From the NCBI GenBank assembly GCA_903873475.1, contig CAIQON010000282.1, forward strand, positions 1-59,693: a stretch of 59,693 nt of DNA, read 5' to 3'. Source of the stretch: an uncultured bacterium. GTDB lineage: Bacteria; Pseudomonadota; Gammaproteobacteria; Burkholderiales; CAIKXV01. The translations under genes and the position numbers were made by a program. This document shows positions 8,435-17,263 of the stretch, piece by piece. The notes beneath the pieces were generated by a model. That model did no database searches. It saw only the letters and a list, made by a program, of their open reading frames with translations, and was not told the origin of the DNA. The stretch's first letter is position 1, and every line of letters starts with the position of its first letter.

Positions 8435-9583
8435 TCAGCTGCCCGACGGCACCTTGCCCTCGACGCCGGCGACGAAGAAGTCGACCTTGTCCTTCCACGC
8501 GCGGTCGGCCTTCTCGTCCTTCGGCAGCCGCTCCTTGCCGGCGTTGTCGACGATCGGGCCGGTGAACACTTCGAAGCTGTCGTCCTTCAGCCCGGCCTTG
8601 ACCTTCGCGATCTGCGCCTTCGTCTCTTCCGGGACGACGTCGGCGATCTTCACCAGATCGTTGAGGTCTTCCTTCACGCCCCAGATCGTGCGTCCGGTCT
8701 GCCAGGACCCCTTCAGCACGTCGTCGATCGCCTTGATGTAGTAGGGGCCCCAGTTGATGATCGCCGATGCCAGGTGGGCTTTCGGGCCGAACGCGCTCAT
8801 GTCGCTGTCCCAGCCGAACGCGTACTTGCCGTTCTTCTCGGCCGTCTGCAGCACGGCGGTGGAGTCGGTGTTCTGCAGGAGCACGTCGGCGCCCTGGTTG
8901 ATCAGCGTCTGCGCCGCCTCGCTCTCGCGCGCCGGGTCGAACCAGGTGTTCACCCAGACCACGCGGGTGCGTACCTTCGGGTTCACGCTGCGTGCACCCA
9001 GCGTGTAGGCGTTGATGTTGCGCAGCACCTCCGGGATCGGGAACGAGCCGACGAAGCCCAGCGTGCCGGTCTTCGTCATGCGTCCGGCAATGATGCCGGC
9101 GAGGTAGGCGTCCTGGTAGAGGCTGGCATCGTAGATGCGCATGTTCGGCGCGCTCTTGTAGCCGGTCGCGTGCTCGAACTTCACGTCGGGGAAGTCACCG
9201 GCCACCTTCAGCATCGGTTCCATGTATCCGAACGAGGTCGCGAATATGATCTTGTTGCCCTGCTGTGCCAGGTCGCGGATCACCCGCTCGGCATCCGCGC
9301 CTTCGGGCACCTTCTCGACGAAGCTGGTGCTGACCGCGCTGCCGAACTTCGCCTCGACCGCCTTGCGGCCGAGGTCGTGCGCAAACGACCAGCCGGCATC
9401 GCCGACCGGACCGACGTAGATCCACGCAGCCTTCAGCGGGTCGGCCTTCTTCGGCTCGGGCTTGGCCTCGGCCTTCGGCGCGGCCGGTTCCTGTTTGCCA
9501 CAGGCCGAGAGCAGCCCTGCGGCGGCGAGTGCGGACAGGCTGCCAGCCAGGCTGACGAGATGGCGTCTGGAACGATCGGTCAT
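8435..9583 (-). CDS. BMP-family ABC transporter substrate-binding lipoprotein
   Basis: About 382 residues. After a positively charged n-region (MTDRSRRH) a hydrophobic stretch ends in the lipobox LLSAC, predicting a lipid-anchored periplasmic protein. The body matches the basic membrane protein/Med/PnrA family (WIYVGPVGDAGWSFAHDLGR, GKYAFGWDSDMSAFGP). Family members bind nucleosides or purines and relatives. The ORF track start is 17 codons further up; AGGAG stands nine bases before the chosen ATG at 9583. It is the last gene of the importer operon, about 93 bp after the second permease. Confidence 0.92.
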   Translation of the reverse strand: MTDRSRRHLVSLAGSLSALAAAGLLSACGKQEPAAPKAEAKPEPKKADPLKAAWIYVGPVGDAGWSFAHDLGRKAVEAKFGSAVSTSFVEKVPEGADAERVIRDLAQQGNKIIFATSFGYMEPMLKVAGDFPDVKFEHATGYKSAPNMRIYDASLYQDAYLAGIIAGRMTKTGTLGFVGSFPIPEVLRNINAYTLGARSVNPKVRTRVVWVNTWFDPARESEAAQTLINQGADVLLQNTDSTAVLQTAEKNGKYAFGWDSDMSAFGPKAHLASAIINWGPYYIKAIDDVLKGSWQTGRTIWGVKEDLNDLVKIADVVPEETKAQIAKVKAGLKDDSFEVFTGPIVDNAGKERLPKDEKADRAWKDKVDFFVAGVEGKVPSGS

Positions 9584-9676
9584 GGAACGGGTCTCCTGGG
9601 TTGAACGAGTGGCGTGGAAAGGTACGGACGACAATTGATTGAAGCAAAGATCGAACCGGATGTCGACCGTACAGGG

Positions 9677-10606
9677 TCAGTCGGCATGGAAAGGCCGACC
9701 CAGTGACGCCGGCATGTTGGCGCGTATCCAGGCCGGGTTGCGGCTGATCAGCGCCAGCACGACGATCGTCGCGAGGTAGGGCAGCATGGCCAGCAGCTGG
9801 CTGGCGATCGCCACGCCCTGCGCCTGCAGGTGGAACTGCAGCAACGTGACGCCACCGAACAGCCAGGCGCCGAGCAGCACCCGGCCTGGGCGCCATGTGG
9901 CGAAGGTGGTGAGCGCCAGGGCGATCCAGCCGCGTCCGGCCACCAGCCCTTCGACCCACATCGGTGCGTAGACCACCGACAGGCAGGCACCAGCCACGCC
10001 ACATAATGCACCGCCCGTGACGACCGCCGCGAAGCGGATGAGGCGCACCTGATAGCCGAGCGCATGCGCCGACTCCGGTGATTCGCCGATCGCGCGCAGC
10101 ACCAGTCCGGCACGCGTGCGGTAGAGCAGCCATGCGACGGCCGCGGTCAGCGCGAGTGACAGCCAGACGATCGGATGCTGACCGAACAGCAGCGGGCCGA
10201 TCACCGGCAGGTCGGCCAGCCAGTGTCCGATCGACCCGGCCAGCGGTGCCGCCGGGTCGCCCAGCTTCCTGCCGACATAGCCGATGCCGACGAAGGCCGA
10301 GAAGCCGCCTCCGAACAGCGACAGGGCCAGCCCGGCCGCATACTGGTTCGCGTTGAGCCCGATCACCAGCAACCCGAAGACGGCCGCCGCGGTGGCCCCG
10401 GCGAGCGCGCCGGCACCGAGCGCGAGTACTTCGCTGCCGGTGCCGAAGGCGGTGGCGAAGCCCGCGACCGCGGCGATCAGCATCATCCCCTCGGCGCCGA
10501 GGTTGACCACCCCGGCCTTTTCGTTGACCAGCAGCCCAAGCCCTGCGAGCACCAGGGGCGTGCCCGAGGCGATGGCCGCGGCGAGCAGCAGCACGGTCTC
10601 GTTCAC
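9677..10606 (-). CDS. BMP-type ABC transporter permease 2
   Basis: About 309 residues, multi-spanning, beginning at a GTG (VNETVLLLAAAIASGTPLVLAG) whose first bases overlap the stop of permease 1 as GTGA. GLLVNEKAGVVNLGAEGMMLI is the conserved start of the branched-chain/BMP permease family (NupQ-like). The ORF track fuses it to an unrelated upstream reading frame up to 11827; that part is a shadow of permease 1. It pairs with the 10603-11748 gene to form the membrane channel. Confidence 0.9.
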   Translation of the reverse strand: MNETVLLLAAAIASGTPLVLAGLGLLVNEKAGVVNLGAEGMMLIAAVAGFATAFGTGSEVLALGAGALAGATAAAVFGLLVIGLNANQYAAGLALSLFGGGFSAFVGIGYVGRKLGDPAAPLAGSIGHWLADLPVIGPLLFGQHPIVWLSLALTAAVAWLLYRTRAGLVLRAIGESPESAHALGYQVRLIRFAAVVTGGALCGVAGACLSVVYAPMWVEGLVAGRGWIALALTTFATWRPGRVLLGAWLFGGVTLLQFHLQAQGVAIASQLLAMLPYLATIVVLALISRNPAWIRANMPASLGRPFHAD

Positions 10607-11748
10607 GAGGACACCGGCCCGGCGCGCCGCCAGCGCACCCGGGAATGGATCAGGGTGTCGCAGGCCAGCAGCATGAACAGCATCGAACCCTGGAACACGC
10701 CGGTGAGCGCGCCGGGCAGCCCGAGGCGCGACTGCGCATATTCGCCACCGATGAGCATCATCGACAGCAGGATGGCGGCGAGCAGGATGCCCACCGGATG
10801 CAGCCGCCCGACGAAGGCGACAATGATCGCGGTGAATCCGTAACCGGTGGAAACATGGGGCGTGAGCTGGCGCAGCGGCCCGGCCACCTCCATCGCGCCG
10901 GCCAGCCCTGCCATGCCGCCGGAGACGAGCAGCGCTGTCCACAGCGCGCGCCGGGCAGAGAAGCCCGCGTAGCGCGCCGCCGCCGGCGCCTGCCCGGACA
11001 CGTCGAGCTGGAAGCCGCGCCACGAACGGAACAGCGCGAACCAGAACAGCGGTACCGCGAGCAGCGCGAGCACGAAGCCCCAGTGCAGCCGCGTGCCGGG
11101 CATCAGCGGCGGCAGCCAGGTCGACGCGGCGAAGGTCGGGGTCTGCGGGAAGTTGAAGCCCGCGGGATCCTTCCACGGCCCGAAAACCAGGTAACCGAGC
11201 AGCTGCTGCGCCACGTAGACCAGCATCAGGCTGACCAGGATCTCGTTGGCGTTGCAGCGGTCGCGCAGCAGCGCGGTGATCGCGGCCCAGGCAGCGCCGC
11301 CGGCCACGCCGGCGAGCAGCACCAGCGGCAGTTGCAGGGGGCGCCCCGCGAGCGCGGCGAATACGCCGTCGCCAGCGGCGAGGCCGCCCAGTGCACCCTG
11401 CGGGCCACCGATCCAGAGCGCCATGCCGCCCGCGGCGATCGCACCGAGCAGGAACTGTCCTTCTGCGCCCACGTTCCAGATGTTGCTGCGATAGCACAGC
11501 GACAGACCGAGCGCGCACAGCGCCAGCGGCGTGGCCTTGAGCAGCACTTCGCTTGCCGGCCGCCAGCCGGACAGCGGCTCGATGAAGAACACCGACAGCC
11601 CGCGCCAGGGGTCCTTGCCCAGTGCGACGAACAGCGCTGTGGCAAGCAGCGCGGTCAACAGCAGCGCGATCAGCGGCGAGGCGATCGACATCGCCGCGCT
11701 GGGCCGGCCGCGCGGTTCGAACCGGGGCAGGAAGGTCGCGCGCATCAT
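10603..11748 (-). CDS. BMP-type ABC transporter permease 1
   Basis: About 381 residues, NupP-like. Several hydrophobic helices are visible (SPLIALLLTALLATALFVAL, then YRSNIWNVGAEGQFLLGAI, the family's conserved loop). GTAATGATGCG context: the ATG at 11748 overlaps the ATPase stop as ATGA, which fixes the start and indicates translational coupling; the ORF track start at 11823 lies inside the ATPase gene. Part of the ATPase-permease-permease-lipoprotein operon. Confidence 0.9.
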   Translation of the reverse strand: MMRATFLPRFEPRGRPSAAMSIASPLIALLLTALLATALFVALGKDPWRGLSVFFIEPLSGWRPASEVLLKATPLALCALGLSLCYRSNIWNVGAEGQFLLGAIAAGGMALWIGGPQGALGGLAAGDGVFAALAGRPLQLPLVLLAGVAGGAAWAAITALLRDRCNANEILVSLMLVYVAQQLLGYLVFGPWKDPAGFNFPQTPTFAASTWLPPLMPGTRLHWGFVLALLAVPLFWFALFRSWRGFQLDVSGQAPAAARYAGFSARRALWTALLVSGGMAGLAGAMEVAGPLRQLTPHVSTGYGFTAIIVAFVGRLHPVGILLAAILLSMMLIGGEYAQSRLGLPGALTGVFQGSMLFMLLACDTLIHSRVRWRRAGPVSS

Positions 11749-13298
11749 CGGGCCGCCGGCACCGCGACCGTGGCTGCGGCCGCATCGGCCATGGCTGCCT
11801 GTGGCCAGAGCCCGGACATCCATTCACCGATCCGTGCGGGAGACGCCTCGGCGATCGGCAGTGACGGCGACAGCCGGCCGCGGGCGATCACCTGCAGGCG
11901 GTCGCACAGCGCGAACAGTTCGTCGAGGTCTTCGCTCACCACCAGCAGCGCCCCGCCGCGCTCGCGCAGCGCGAGCAGTTCTGCACGGATCAGCGCGGCA
12001 GCGCCGACGTCCACGCCCCAGGTCGGTTGCGCGACGACCAGTACCCGGGGGTCGGCATCGATCTCGCGCCCGACGATGAACTTCTGCAGGTTGCCGCCCG
12101 ACAGCGAGCGCGCAGCGCTGGCCGGGCCCTCGGCCCGGACGCCGAAACGCTCGATCAGGTGCCGTGCCAGCGCACGCATGGCGTCCGGCTTCAGGCAGCC
12201 GCCCCGGCCGAGGCCCTCGTCGCGGGTGAGCAGGGTGTTGCGATCGAGCCCGAGAGCCGGTACCGCACCGCGCCCGAGCCGCTCCTCCGGCACGAAGTGC
12301 AGGCCGAGCCTGCGCCGCTCGCGCGGACCGAGCCTGCCGACCGGATGGTCGAACAGCCGGATCGCGGTGCGATCGGCGGTGCGATCGATCGTACGCTCGC
12401 CCGACAGTGCCGCCAGCAGCGCCTGCTGGCCGTTGCCCGAGACACCGGCGATGCCGAGGATCTCGCCGGTCCTCACCTGCAGCGATACCTGCTCCAGGGG
12501 CGTGCCATGCACCGTCTCGCCCGGCATCGACAACGCATGCACCGACAGGGCGACCTGGCCTGCGGCCACGTTCCTGCGGGTCAGTGGTGGCGGCTCGGTC
12601 CCGATCATCAGCCGCGACAGGCTGGCCGGGGTCTCCCGCGCGGGCACCACCTCGCCGGTCACCCGCCCGGCGCGCAGCACCGTGCAGCGGTCGCACAGCG
12701 CGCGGATCTCGTCGAGCTTGTGGCTGACGTAGAGGATCGAGCAGCCTTCGGCCGCCAGCCGGCGCAGGGTCGCGAACAGGCCGTCGATCGCCTGCGGGGC
12801 CAGCACCGAGGTCGGCTCGTCGAGGATCAGCAGCCTGGGCGCGCCGAGCAGCGCGCGGATGATCTCCACGCGCTGGCGCTCGCCCACCGACAGGGCATGC
12901 ACCGGTCTGCCCGGATCGACCACCAGGTCGTAGCTGGCGCCCATCGCCTCGATGCGGCGCGCGACCGAGGCCAGCGTTTCCCCGCGCGGCAGCCCCAGCC
13001 AGACGTTCTCGGCGACGGTCAGCGTCTCGAACAGGCTGAAGTGCTGGTAGACCATGCTGATGCCCAGCGCCTGTGCCACCGCGGGGCTGGCGAGTTGCAC
13101 CGGTTCGCCGTTCCAGCGTACGGTGCCCGAGTCGGGTCGCACCGAGCCGTGGATGATCTTCATCAGCGTGCTCTTGCCCGCGCCGTTCTCGCCGAGCACG
13201 GCATGGATTTCGCCCGCGGCAACGTGCAGGTCGATGCCGTCGTTCGCCTTCACTCCGGGGTAGTGGCGGGTGATGCCCTCGAGCTGCAGTCGGGGCAT
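11745..13298 (-). CDS. BMP-type ABC transporter ATP-binding protein (double NBD)
   Basis: About 517 residues with two tandem ABC domains, as in nucleoside (NupO) and CUT2 sugar importers. NBD1 is canonical: GENGAGKST Walker A, LSVGERQR signature, LLILDEPT Walker B. NBD2 is degenerate: GVSGNGQQAL replaces Walker A, LSGGNLQKF is intact, and LVVAQPTWG replaces the Walker B Asp-Glu with Ala-Gln, which is typical of this family. Start taken at the ATG at 13298 (MPRLQLEGITRHYPG, with GGAAG close upstream) rather than the TTG at 13358. First gene of the importer operon. Confidence 0.92.
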   Translation of the reverse strand: MPRLQLEGITRHYPGVKANDGIDLHVAAGEIHAVLGENGAGKSTLMKIIHGSVRPDSGTVRWNGEPVQLASPAVAQALGISMVYQHFSLFETLTVAENVWLGLPRGETLASVARRIEAMGASYDLVVDPGRPVHALSVGERQRVEIIRALLGAPRLLILDEPTSVLAPQAIDGLFATLRRLAAEGCSILYVSHKLDEIRALCDRCTVLRAGRVTGEVVPARETPASLSRLMIGTEPPPLTRRNVAAGQVALSVHALSMPGETVHGTPLEQVSLQVRTGEILGIAGVSGNGQQALLAALSGERTIDRTADRTAIRLFDHPVGRLGPRERRRLGLHFVPEERLGRGAVPALGLDRNTLLTRDEGLGRGGCLKPDAMRALARHLIERFGVRAEGPASAARSLSGGNLQKFIVGREIDADPRVLVVAQPTWGVDVGAAALIRAELLALRERGGALLVVSEDLDELFALCDRLQVIARGRLSPSLPIAEASPARIGEWMSGLWPQAAMADAAAATVAVPAAR

Positions 13299-13378
13299 CG
13301 GGCTTCCGGGGCGCACGGCGGTAGGCTCGGACAAGGGCAGGGTTCGCCGGTCAGGCAAGGCTCGGTAGGTCTCGCTTC

Positions 13379-13407
13379 AGCGTAGACGCGTTTGTCGTGT
13401 CATGCAA
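13379..13407 (-). promoter_or_regulatory. Weak candidate promoter for the BMP importer operon
   Basis: On the minus strand TTGCAT is followed after 17 bp by TACGCT, each three of six matches to sigma70 boxes, about 80 bp upstream of the ATPase start and downstream of the aldehyde dehydrogenase stop. Support is position and spacing only. Confidence 0.27.
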
Positions 13408-13412
13408 CGTCC

Positions 13413-13431
13413 CCGGCCGGTCAGCGGCCGG
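13413..13431. terminator. Short GC hairpin between aldehyde dehydrogenase and importer
   Basis: CCGGCCG-gtcag-CGGCCGG forms a compact perfect stem of 7 bp. It lies 3' of the aldehyde dehydrogenase on the minus strand and just before the candidate importer promoter. No T run follows. Confidence 0.3.
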
Positions 13432-13469
13432 TCCATGGGGAGGCTCTGGCCGGCCGGCTCGATCGGCCG

Positions 13470-15002
13470 TCAGTTCAGCCGGCGCGCCCCTTCGACCGTG
13501 CCGTACCAGTCGAAAGGCTTGCCCGACACGTTGGTCATCACCGCCTTCACGCTGAAGTGGGCGTCGAACGATTCGGTGCCGAACTCCGAACCGATGCCGG
13601 AATCCTTCACCCCGCCCCAGGGCGAGGCGGGATCGAGCCGGTGGTGGTCGTTGATCCAGAAGATGCCGCAGTCGACGCGGCGTGCGATCCGGTGCGCCCG
13701 CGCGACATCGGCGGTGCGCACGCCGGCGGCGAGTCCGTACGGCGAGTCGTTGGCGATGCGCACGGCTTCGTCCTCGGTGTCGAACGGGATCACCACGGTC
13801 ACCGGCCCGAACACTTCCTCGCGCGCGATGGTCATCGATGGCGTGACGCCGGCGAACACGGTCGGCTCGAGGAAGTACCCGCCGGCCAGCGCGCCTTCGA
13901 GGTGGGCCGGCCGGCCGCCGCCGGTCACCGCATGCGCGCCCTCGTGCCGGGCGATGTCGACCAGGCGCAGCACGCGCTCGCGCTGGCGCGCCGAGATCAC
14001 CGGACCCATCTGCGTGTCCGGCAGCGCCGGGTCGCCGACCCGGATCGCCGCGGCCTTGCGCGCGAGCCGCTCGACGAACTCGTCGTGGATGCTGCGCTGG
14101 ACGATGTGCCGTGCCGCGCAGACGCAGGTCTGGCCGGCGGCGATGAAGGCGCCGAACGCCGCGTAGTTCACCGCCTGTTCGAGGTCGTAGTCGTCGAACA
14201 CGATGACCGGCGTCTTGCCGCCCAGTTCCATCGTCTGGTGCGCGAAGTGGCGCGCGGCCAGCGCGCCCGAGATCCGTCCGGCCTCGGTGCCGCCGGTCAG
14301 CACGAACTTGTCGATGCCGGGGTGTTCGGCAAGCGCCTTGCCGGTCGTCGCACCCAGGCCGGTCACGACGTTGAACACGCCGGCCGGCAGCCCGGCCTCG
14401 ACGAAGATCTGCGCCAGCCTCAAGGTCGTCAGCGGCGTGTACTCGGAGCACTTGACCACGGTGGTGCATCCGGAGGCGAACACCGGTGCCAGGCTCTTCG
14501 CCATGATCATCAGCGGATGGTTGAACGGCGTGCAGTTGCCGACGACGCCGATCGGCGATCGCTGGGTGTAGCAGAGGTACTCGCCCTCGACCGGGATCAC
14601 CGCGTCGCGCCGCGCCAGCGCGAGCCCGGCGTTGTAGCGGAAGAAATCCGGCAGCCGGCCGAGCTGCGCCCGCGTCTCGGTGATCGGCCGACCGTTGTTG
14701 CGGGTCTCGAGCTGGTACAGCTCTTCCAGGTGGGCTTCCAGCGCATCGGCGAGGGTGTTCACGAGTCGTGCGCGGGCACGCACCGTCATCGTCGCCCAGG
14801 GGCCGCTGGCGAAGGCCCGGCGCGCGGACTGCACCGCGGCATCGACATCCGCGTCGGTGGCGTGGCCGATGCGCGCGATCACCTCGCCGCGCGAGGGGTC
14901 GAAGACATCGATCAGGTCCGCCGACGAGGCCGGACGCTCGGCGCCGTCGATGAACAGGCCGCGGGTGGGAACAGCATGGGTGGCGGTGGCAGACGTCGGC
15001 AT
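13470..15002 (-). CDS. NAD(P)-dependent aldehyde dehydrogenase
   Basis: About 510 residues of the ALDH superfamily, betaine/hydroxymuconic semialdehyde dehydrogenase-like. Visible landmarks in order are cofactor binding FNHPLMIMAKSLAPVFASGC, VLTGGTEAGR, the general-base Glu in MELGGKTPVIVFDD, and the nucleophile in AAGQTCVCAARH. EEVFGPV and the C-terminal WGGVKDSGIG are also present. The start at 15002 (MPTSATATHAV) is preferred to the ORF track start, which adds 30 low-complexity residues. Oxidises an aldehyde to acid; it stands alone between the importer operon and the divergent hydrolase-fold gene, so its pathway is not evident. Confidence 0.9.
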   Translation of the reverse strand: MPTSATATHAVPTRGLFIDGAERPASSADLIDVFDPSRGEVIARIGHATDADVDAAVQSARRAFASGPWATMTVRARARLVNTLADALEAHLEELYQLETRNNGRPITETRAQLGRLPDFFRYNAGLALARRDAVIPVEGEYLCYTQRSPIGVVGNCTPFNHPLMIMAKSLAPVFASGCTTVVKCSEYTPLTTLRLAQIFVEAGLPAGVFNVVTGLGATTGKALAEHPGIDKFVLTGGTEAGRISGALAARHFAHQTMELGGKTPVIVFDDYDLEQAVNYAAFGAFIAAGQTCVCAARHIVQRSIHDEFVERLARKAAAIRVGDPALPDTQMGPVISARQRERVLRLVDIARHEGAHAVTGGGRPAHLEGALAGGYFLEPTVFAGVTPSMTIAREEVFGPVTVVIPFDTEDEAVRIANDSPYGLAAGVRTADVARAHRIARRVDCGIFWINDHHRLDPASPWGGVKDSGIGSEFGTESFDAHFSVKAVMTNVSGKPFDWYGTVEGARRLN

Positions 15003-15179
15003 CGGGGGGCTCGCAGGCGTGAGGAGGGCAGAACGATAACCCGGCGGCGGACTGTCCGGGGTCTTGTCCGTGGCGCGCGGACGCGCCACCATCCCCGCCC
15101 GGATCGGGTCGCCCGGCGCTGCCAGTCAACCGTCCCTCGCCCATCCGCCATCCCCCATCCGCCATACAAAGGACACGCC

Positions 15180-15971
15180 ATGCCTGTCATCGAAGTGACC
15201 GGACACGCCGTCGAATACCATCAGTGGGGTGGCCCGTCGGGCAGCAGCCCGGAACTGGTCCTGATCCATTCGCTGCTGACCGATGCCAGCGTGTTCGAGG
15301 GCATTGCCCCGGTGCTCGCCCGGTCGCGCCGGGTGACCACGATCAACCTGCCCGGGTATGGCGCGAGCGCGGCTCGCCCGCTGGAGACCATCGCCGGCTA
15401 TGCCGCGTTCCTGCGCGAGGCGATGGACGCACTGGCGCTGCCGGTGACGGCCGACCTGTTCGCCAACGGTTTCGGTGCGTTCGTCGCGACGGTGTTCGCG
15501 CTCGACAACCCGGGCCGCATCCGCCGGCTGCTGGTCGCCGACGTCAATGCGGGCTTCCCGGAGGCCGGGCGCATCCCGTTCGGCATGATGGCCGGCAAGG
15601 TCACCGAGGGTGGCATGGAGACTGTCCTGGATGCTGCGATCGGCCGCATGTTCCCCGAACCGTTCCAGCAGGCCAACCCCGCCGTGGTCGCGGACCGCAA
15701 GCGGCGCCTGGAGACCGCCGACCCGGCGGCTTTCGCACGCGCCTGCCGGGCGCTGGCAGCGCTCGACCTGGCAGACCGGCTGCCCGCGCTGACGGTCCCG
15801 ACCTTCGTACTGTGCGGCGAACTCGACCGCACGACGCCGCCGGAACTGGCCGAGCGGATGGCATCGCTGATCCCGGGCGCGGCGTATGCTTCCATCCCGG
15901 GCAGCGGTCACTGCCCGATGCTCGAACAACCCACGGCGCTCGTCGCGCTGATCGAAGGAGCACTCGCATGA
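15180..15971 (+). CDS. Alpha/beta-hydrolase-fold protein lacking the nucleophile serine
   Basis: 263 residues with a clear alpha/beta hydrolase fold: oxyanion-side LVLIHSLLTDAS, then NLPGYGAS, and acid and base residues D216 (CGELDRTTPP) and H244 (GSGHCPMLEQ). The nucleophile elbow, normally G-x-S-x-G, reads ANGFGA, putting Gly at position 97 where Ser should be. The codons there (GCC AAC GGT TTC GGT) leave no doubt about the reading. Either it is a non-hydrolytic member or it uses another chemistry. The start follows a run ending in AAAGGACACGCC. Its stop overlaps the next start as ATGA, so the two are translationally coupled. Confidence 0.85.
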   Translation: MPVIEVTGHAVEYHQWGGPSGSSPELVLIHSLLTDASVFEGIAPVLARSRRVTTINLPGYGASAARPLETIAGYAAFLREAMDALALPVTADLFANGFGAFVATVFALDNPGRIRRLLVADVNAGFPEAGRIPFGMMAGKVTEGGMETVLDAAIGRMFPEPFQQANPAVVADRKRRLETADPAAFARACRALAALDLADRLPALTVPTFVLCGELDRTTPPELAERMASLIPGAAYASIPGSGHCPMLEQPTALVALIEGALA

Positions 15972-16567
15972 AGGGATTCCTCCGCGGCATCGCCATCGTC
16001 GCGCTGCTCTGCTGCACGGCGGCCGCATTCGCGCAGGCGTCGCAGAACGTCCGCATCCGGGCGACCATCACCGCGATCGACGGCGACGTGCTGTCGCTGA
16101 GATCGCGCGACGGTACCGCGCTGAAGGTGCGCATGACCGGGAAGACCACGGTGGCGACCGCGCGCGCACTGCAACTCGCCGACCTGCCGAAGAACGCATT
16201 CGTCGGCGTCACCGCGGTGAAGGGACCCGACGGCGTGCTGGTCGCGCGCGAGGTGCACACGATCCCGAAGACCGCGAACGAGGGCCATGCCGACTGGGAC
16301 CTCGAACCGGGCGCGTCGATGACCAACGCGTATCTCGAAGCCAGCGTGCAGACCAGCAGCGGCAACGAGATCACGATGGTCTACAAGGGCGGCATGCAGC
16401 GCATCCGGGTGCCGGCCGGCACGCCGGTGGTGACCACCGATCCGGCTGACCGGTCGGCGCTCGCGCCCGGCATCTACGTGTTCATGGCGGCCGAGGTCGG
16501 GCCCGACAACACGATCACCGCGCTGCGCATCCAGGCCGAGAAGGCCGGCGTGAAGCCGCCGCAGTAG
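15968..16567 (+). CDS. Exported small protein with a DUF5666-like beta domain
   Basis: 199 residues. MKGFLRGIAIVALLCCTAAAFA is a good signal peptide with cleavage before QAS. The next 65 residues (RATITAIDGDVLSLRSRDG and later KVRMTGKTTV) look like an OB-type beta barrel as in DUF5666 proteins, followed by a second domain with repeated beta-strand patterns. No catalytic motif is seen. It overlaps the upstream hydrolase-fold gene by 4 bp. Probably periplasmic; function unknown. Confidence 0.78.
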   Translation: MKGFLRGIAIVALLCCTAAAFAQASQNVRIRATITAIDGDVLSLRSRDGTALKVRMTGKTTVATARALQLADLPKNAFVGVTAVKGPDGVLVAREVHTIPKTANEGHADWDLEPGASMTNAYLEASVQTSSGNEITMVYKGGMQRIRVPAGTPVVTTDPADRSALAPGIYVFMAAEVGPDNTITALRIQAEKAGVKPPQ

Positions 16568-16601
16568 CGCGATCCCCTTCTCCCGGAGCGGTACGGCCGC
16601 C

Positions 16602-16627
16602 GCCCCGGCCCAGGTTCAGGCCGGGCC
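16602..16627. terminator. Hairpin after the exported-protein gene
   Basis: GCCCCGGCC and GGCCGGGCC pair with one mismatch around an 8-nt loop, about 35 bp after the stop codon. No T tract follows. The rest of the 208-bp gap to the next gene holds only further GC-rich partial dyads. Confidence 0.3.
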
Positions 16628-16775
16628 CGACCATTGGATTTCTGCGACACGCTGGCCCGGTCTGGCGCAACCAGCGCGCTCGCCCGGGAAACCCGCGCCA
16701 GCGGGGTGTTTCGTCCCCGTCCGCATGCGCGCGATTACACTTGCGCCGGCGGCGGCTGGGTGGCGGAGTGATGGC

Positions 16776-17258
16776 ATGAAGCGTTTCCTCAAACTGATGC
16801 ACGAGATCGGCGGGATCGGCATGACCGGCGCGCTGGCCGCCCACCTGATCCTGGTAGTGACCGCGCCGGACACCTCGCTTTCCGAGTACGCGGCGGTGCG
16901 CCAGTCGATCCTCGCGGTATCGAAGTACCTGCTGCTGCCGTCACTGCTGGTCGTGCTGCTGAGCGGCCTGCTCGCGATGGCCGTGCATTACCCGTTCTGC
17001 CAGGCGCGCTGGGTGTGGGCGAAGGCGCTCACCGGCATCGCCCTGCTCGAGGGCACGCTGGTGACGGTGCAGGGCACCTCGCGCCGCGTGGCGGAACTGT
17101 CTGCCGGCGCGCTCGACGGTCGGGCCGATCCGGCGCTGATGGCGGAGCTGCTGCGCACCGAATGGATCGGCTTGTGGACGATCCTCGTGCTGTCGCTGCT
17201 CAATGTCGTGCTCGGCGTGCTGCGACCGCGCCTCGGGCGCAATCCGGCTGCCGCCTGA
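16776..17258 (+). CDS. Small integral membrane protein (DUF2269-like)
   Basis: 160 residues with four probable membrane helices (around GGIGMTGALAAHLILVV, YLLLPSLLVVLLSGLLAMAV, ALTGIALLEGTLVTV and GLWTILVLSLLNVVLGVL). The spacing and the conserved first-helix LMHEIGGIG resemble DUF2269-type proteins. The start at the second in-frame ATG (MKRFLKLMHE) has GGAG seven bases upstream. Convergent with the GntR gene, stops 5 bp apart. No functional prediction. Confidence 0.72.
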   Translation: MKRFLKLMHEIGGIGMTGALAAHLILVVTAPDTSLSEYAAVRQSILAVSKYLLLPSLLVVLLSGLLAMAVHYPFCQARWVWAKALTGIALLEGTLVTVQGTSRRVAELSAGALDGRADPALMAELLRTEWIGLWTILVLSLLNVVLGVLRPRLGRNPAAA

Positions 17259-17263
17259 GGCGC

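Noticed and set aside
13392-15179. Upstream part of the 859-residue plus-strand ORF as a fused N-terminal domain of the hydrolase-fold protein
   Set aside because: This part is antisense to the aldehyde dehydrogenase; the true protein begins at 15180 with MPVIEVTG.
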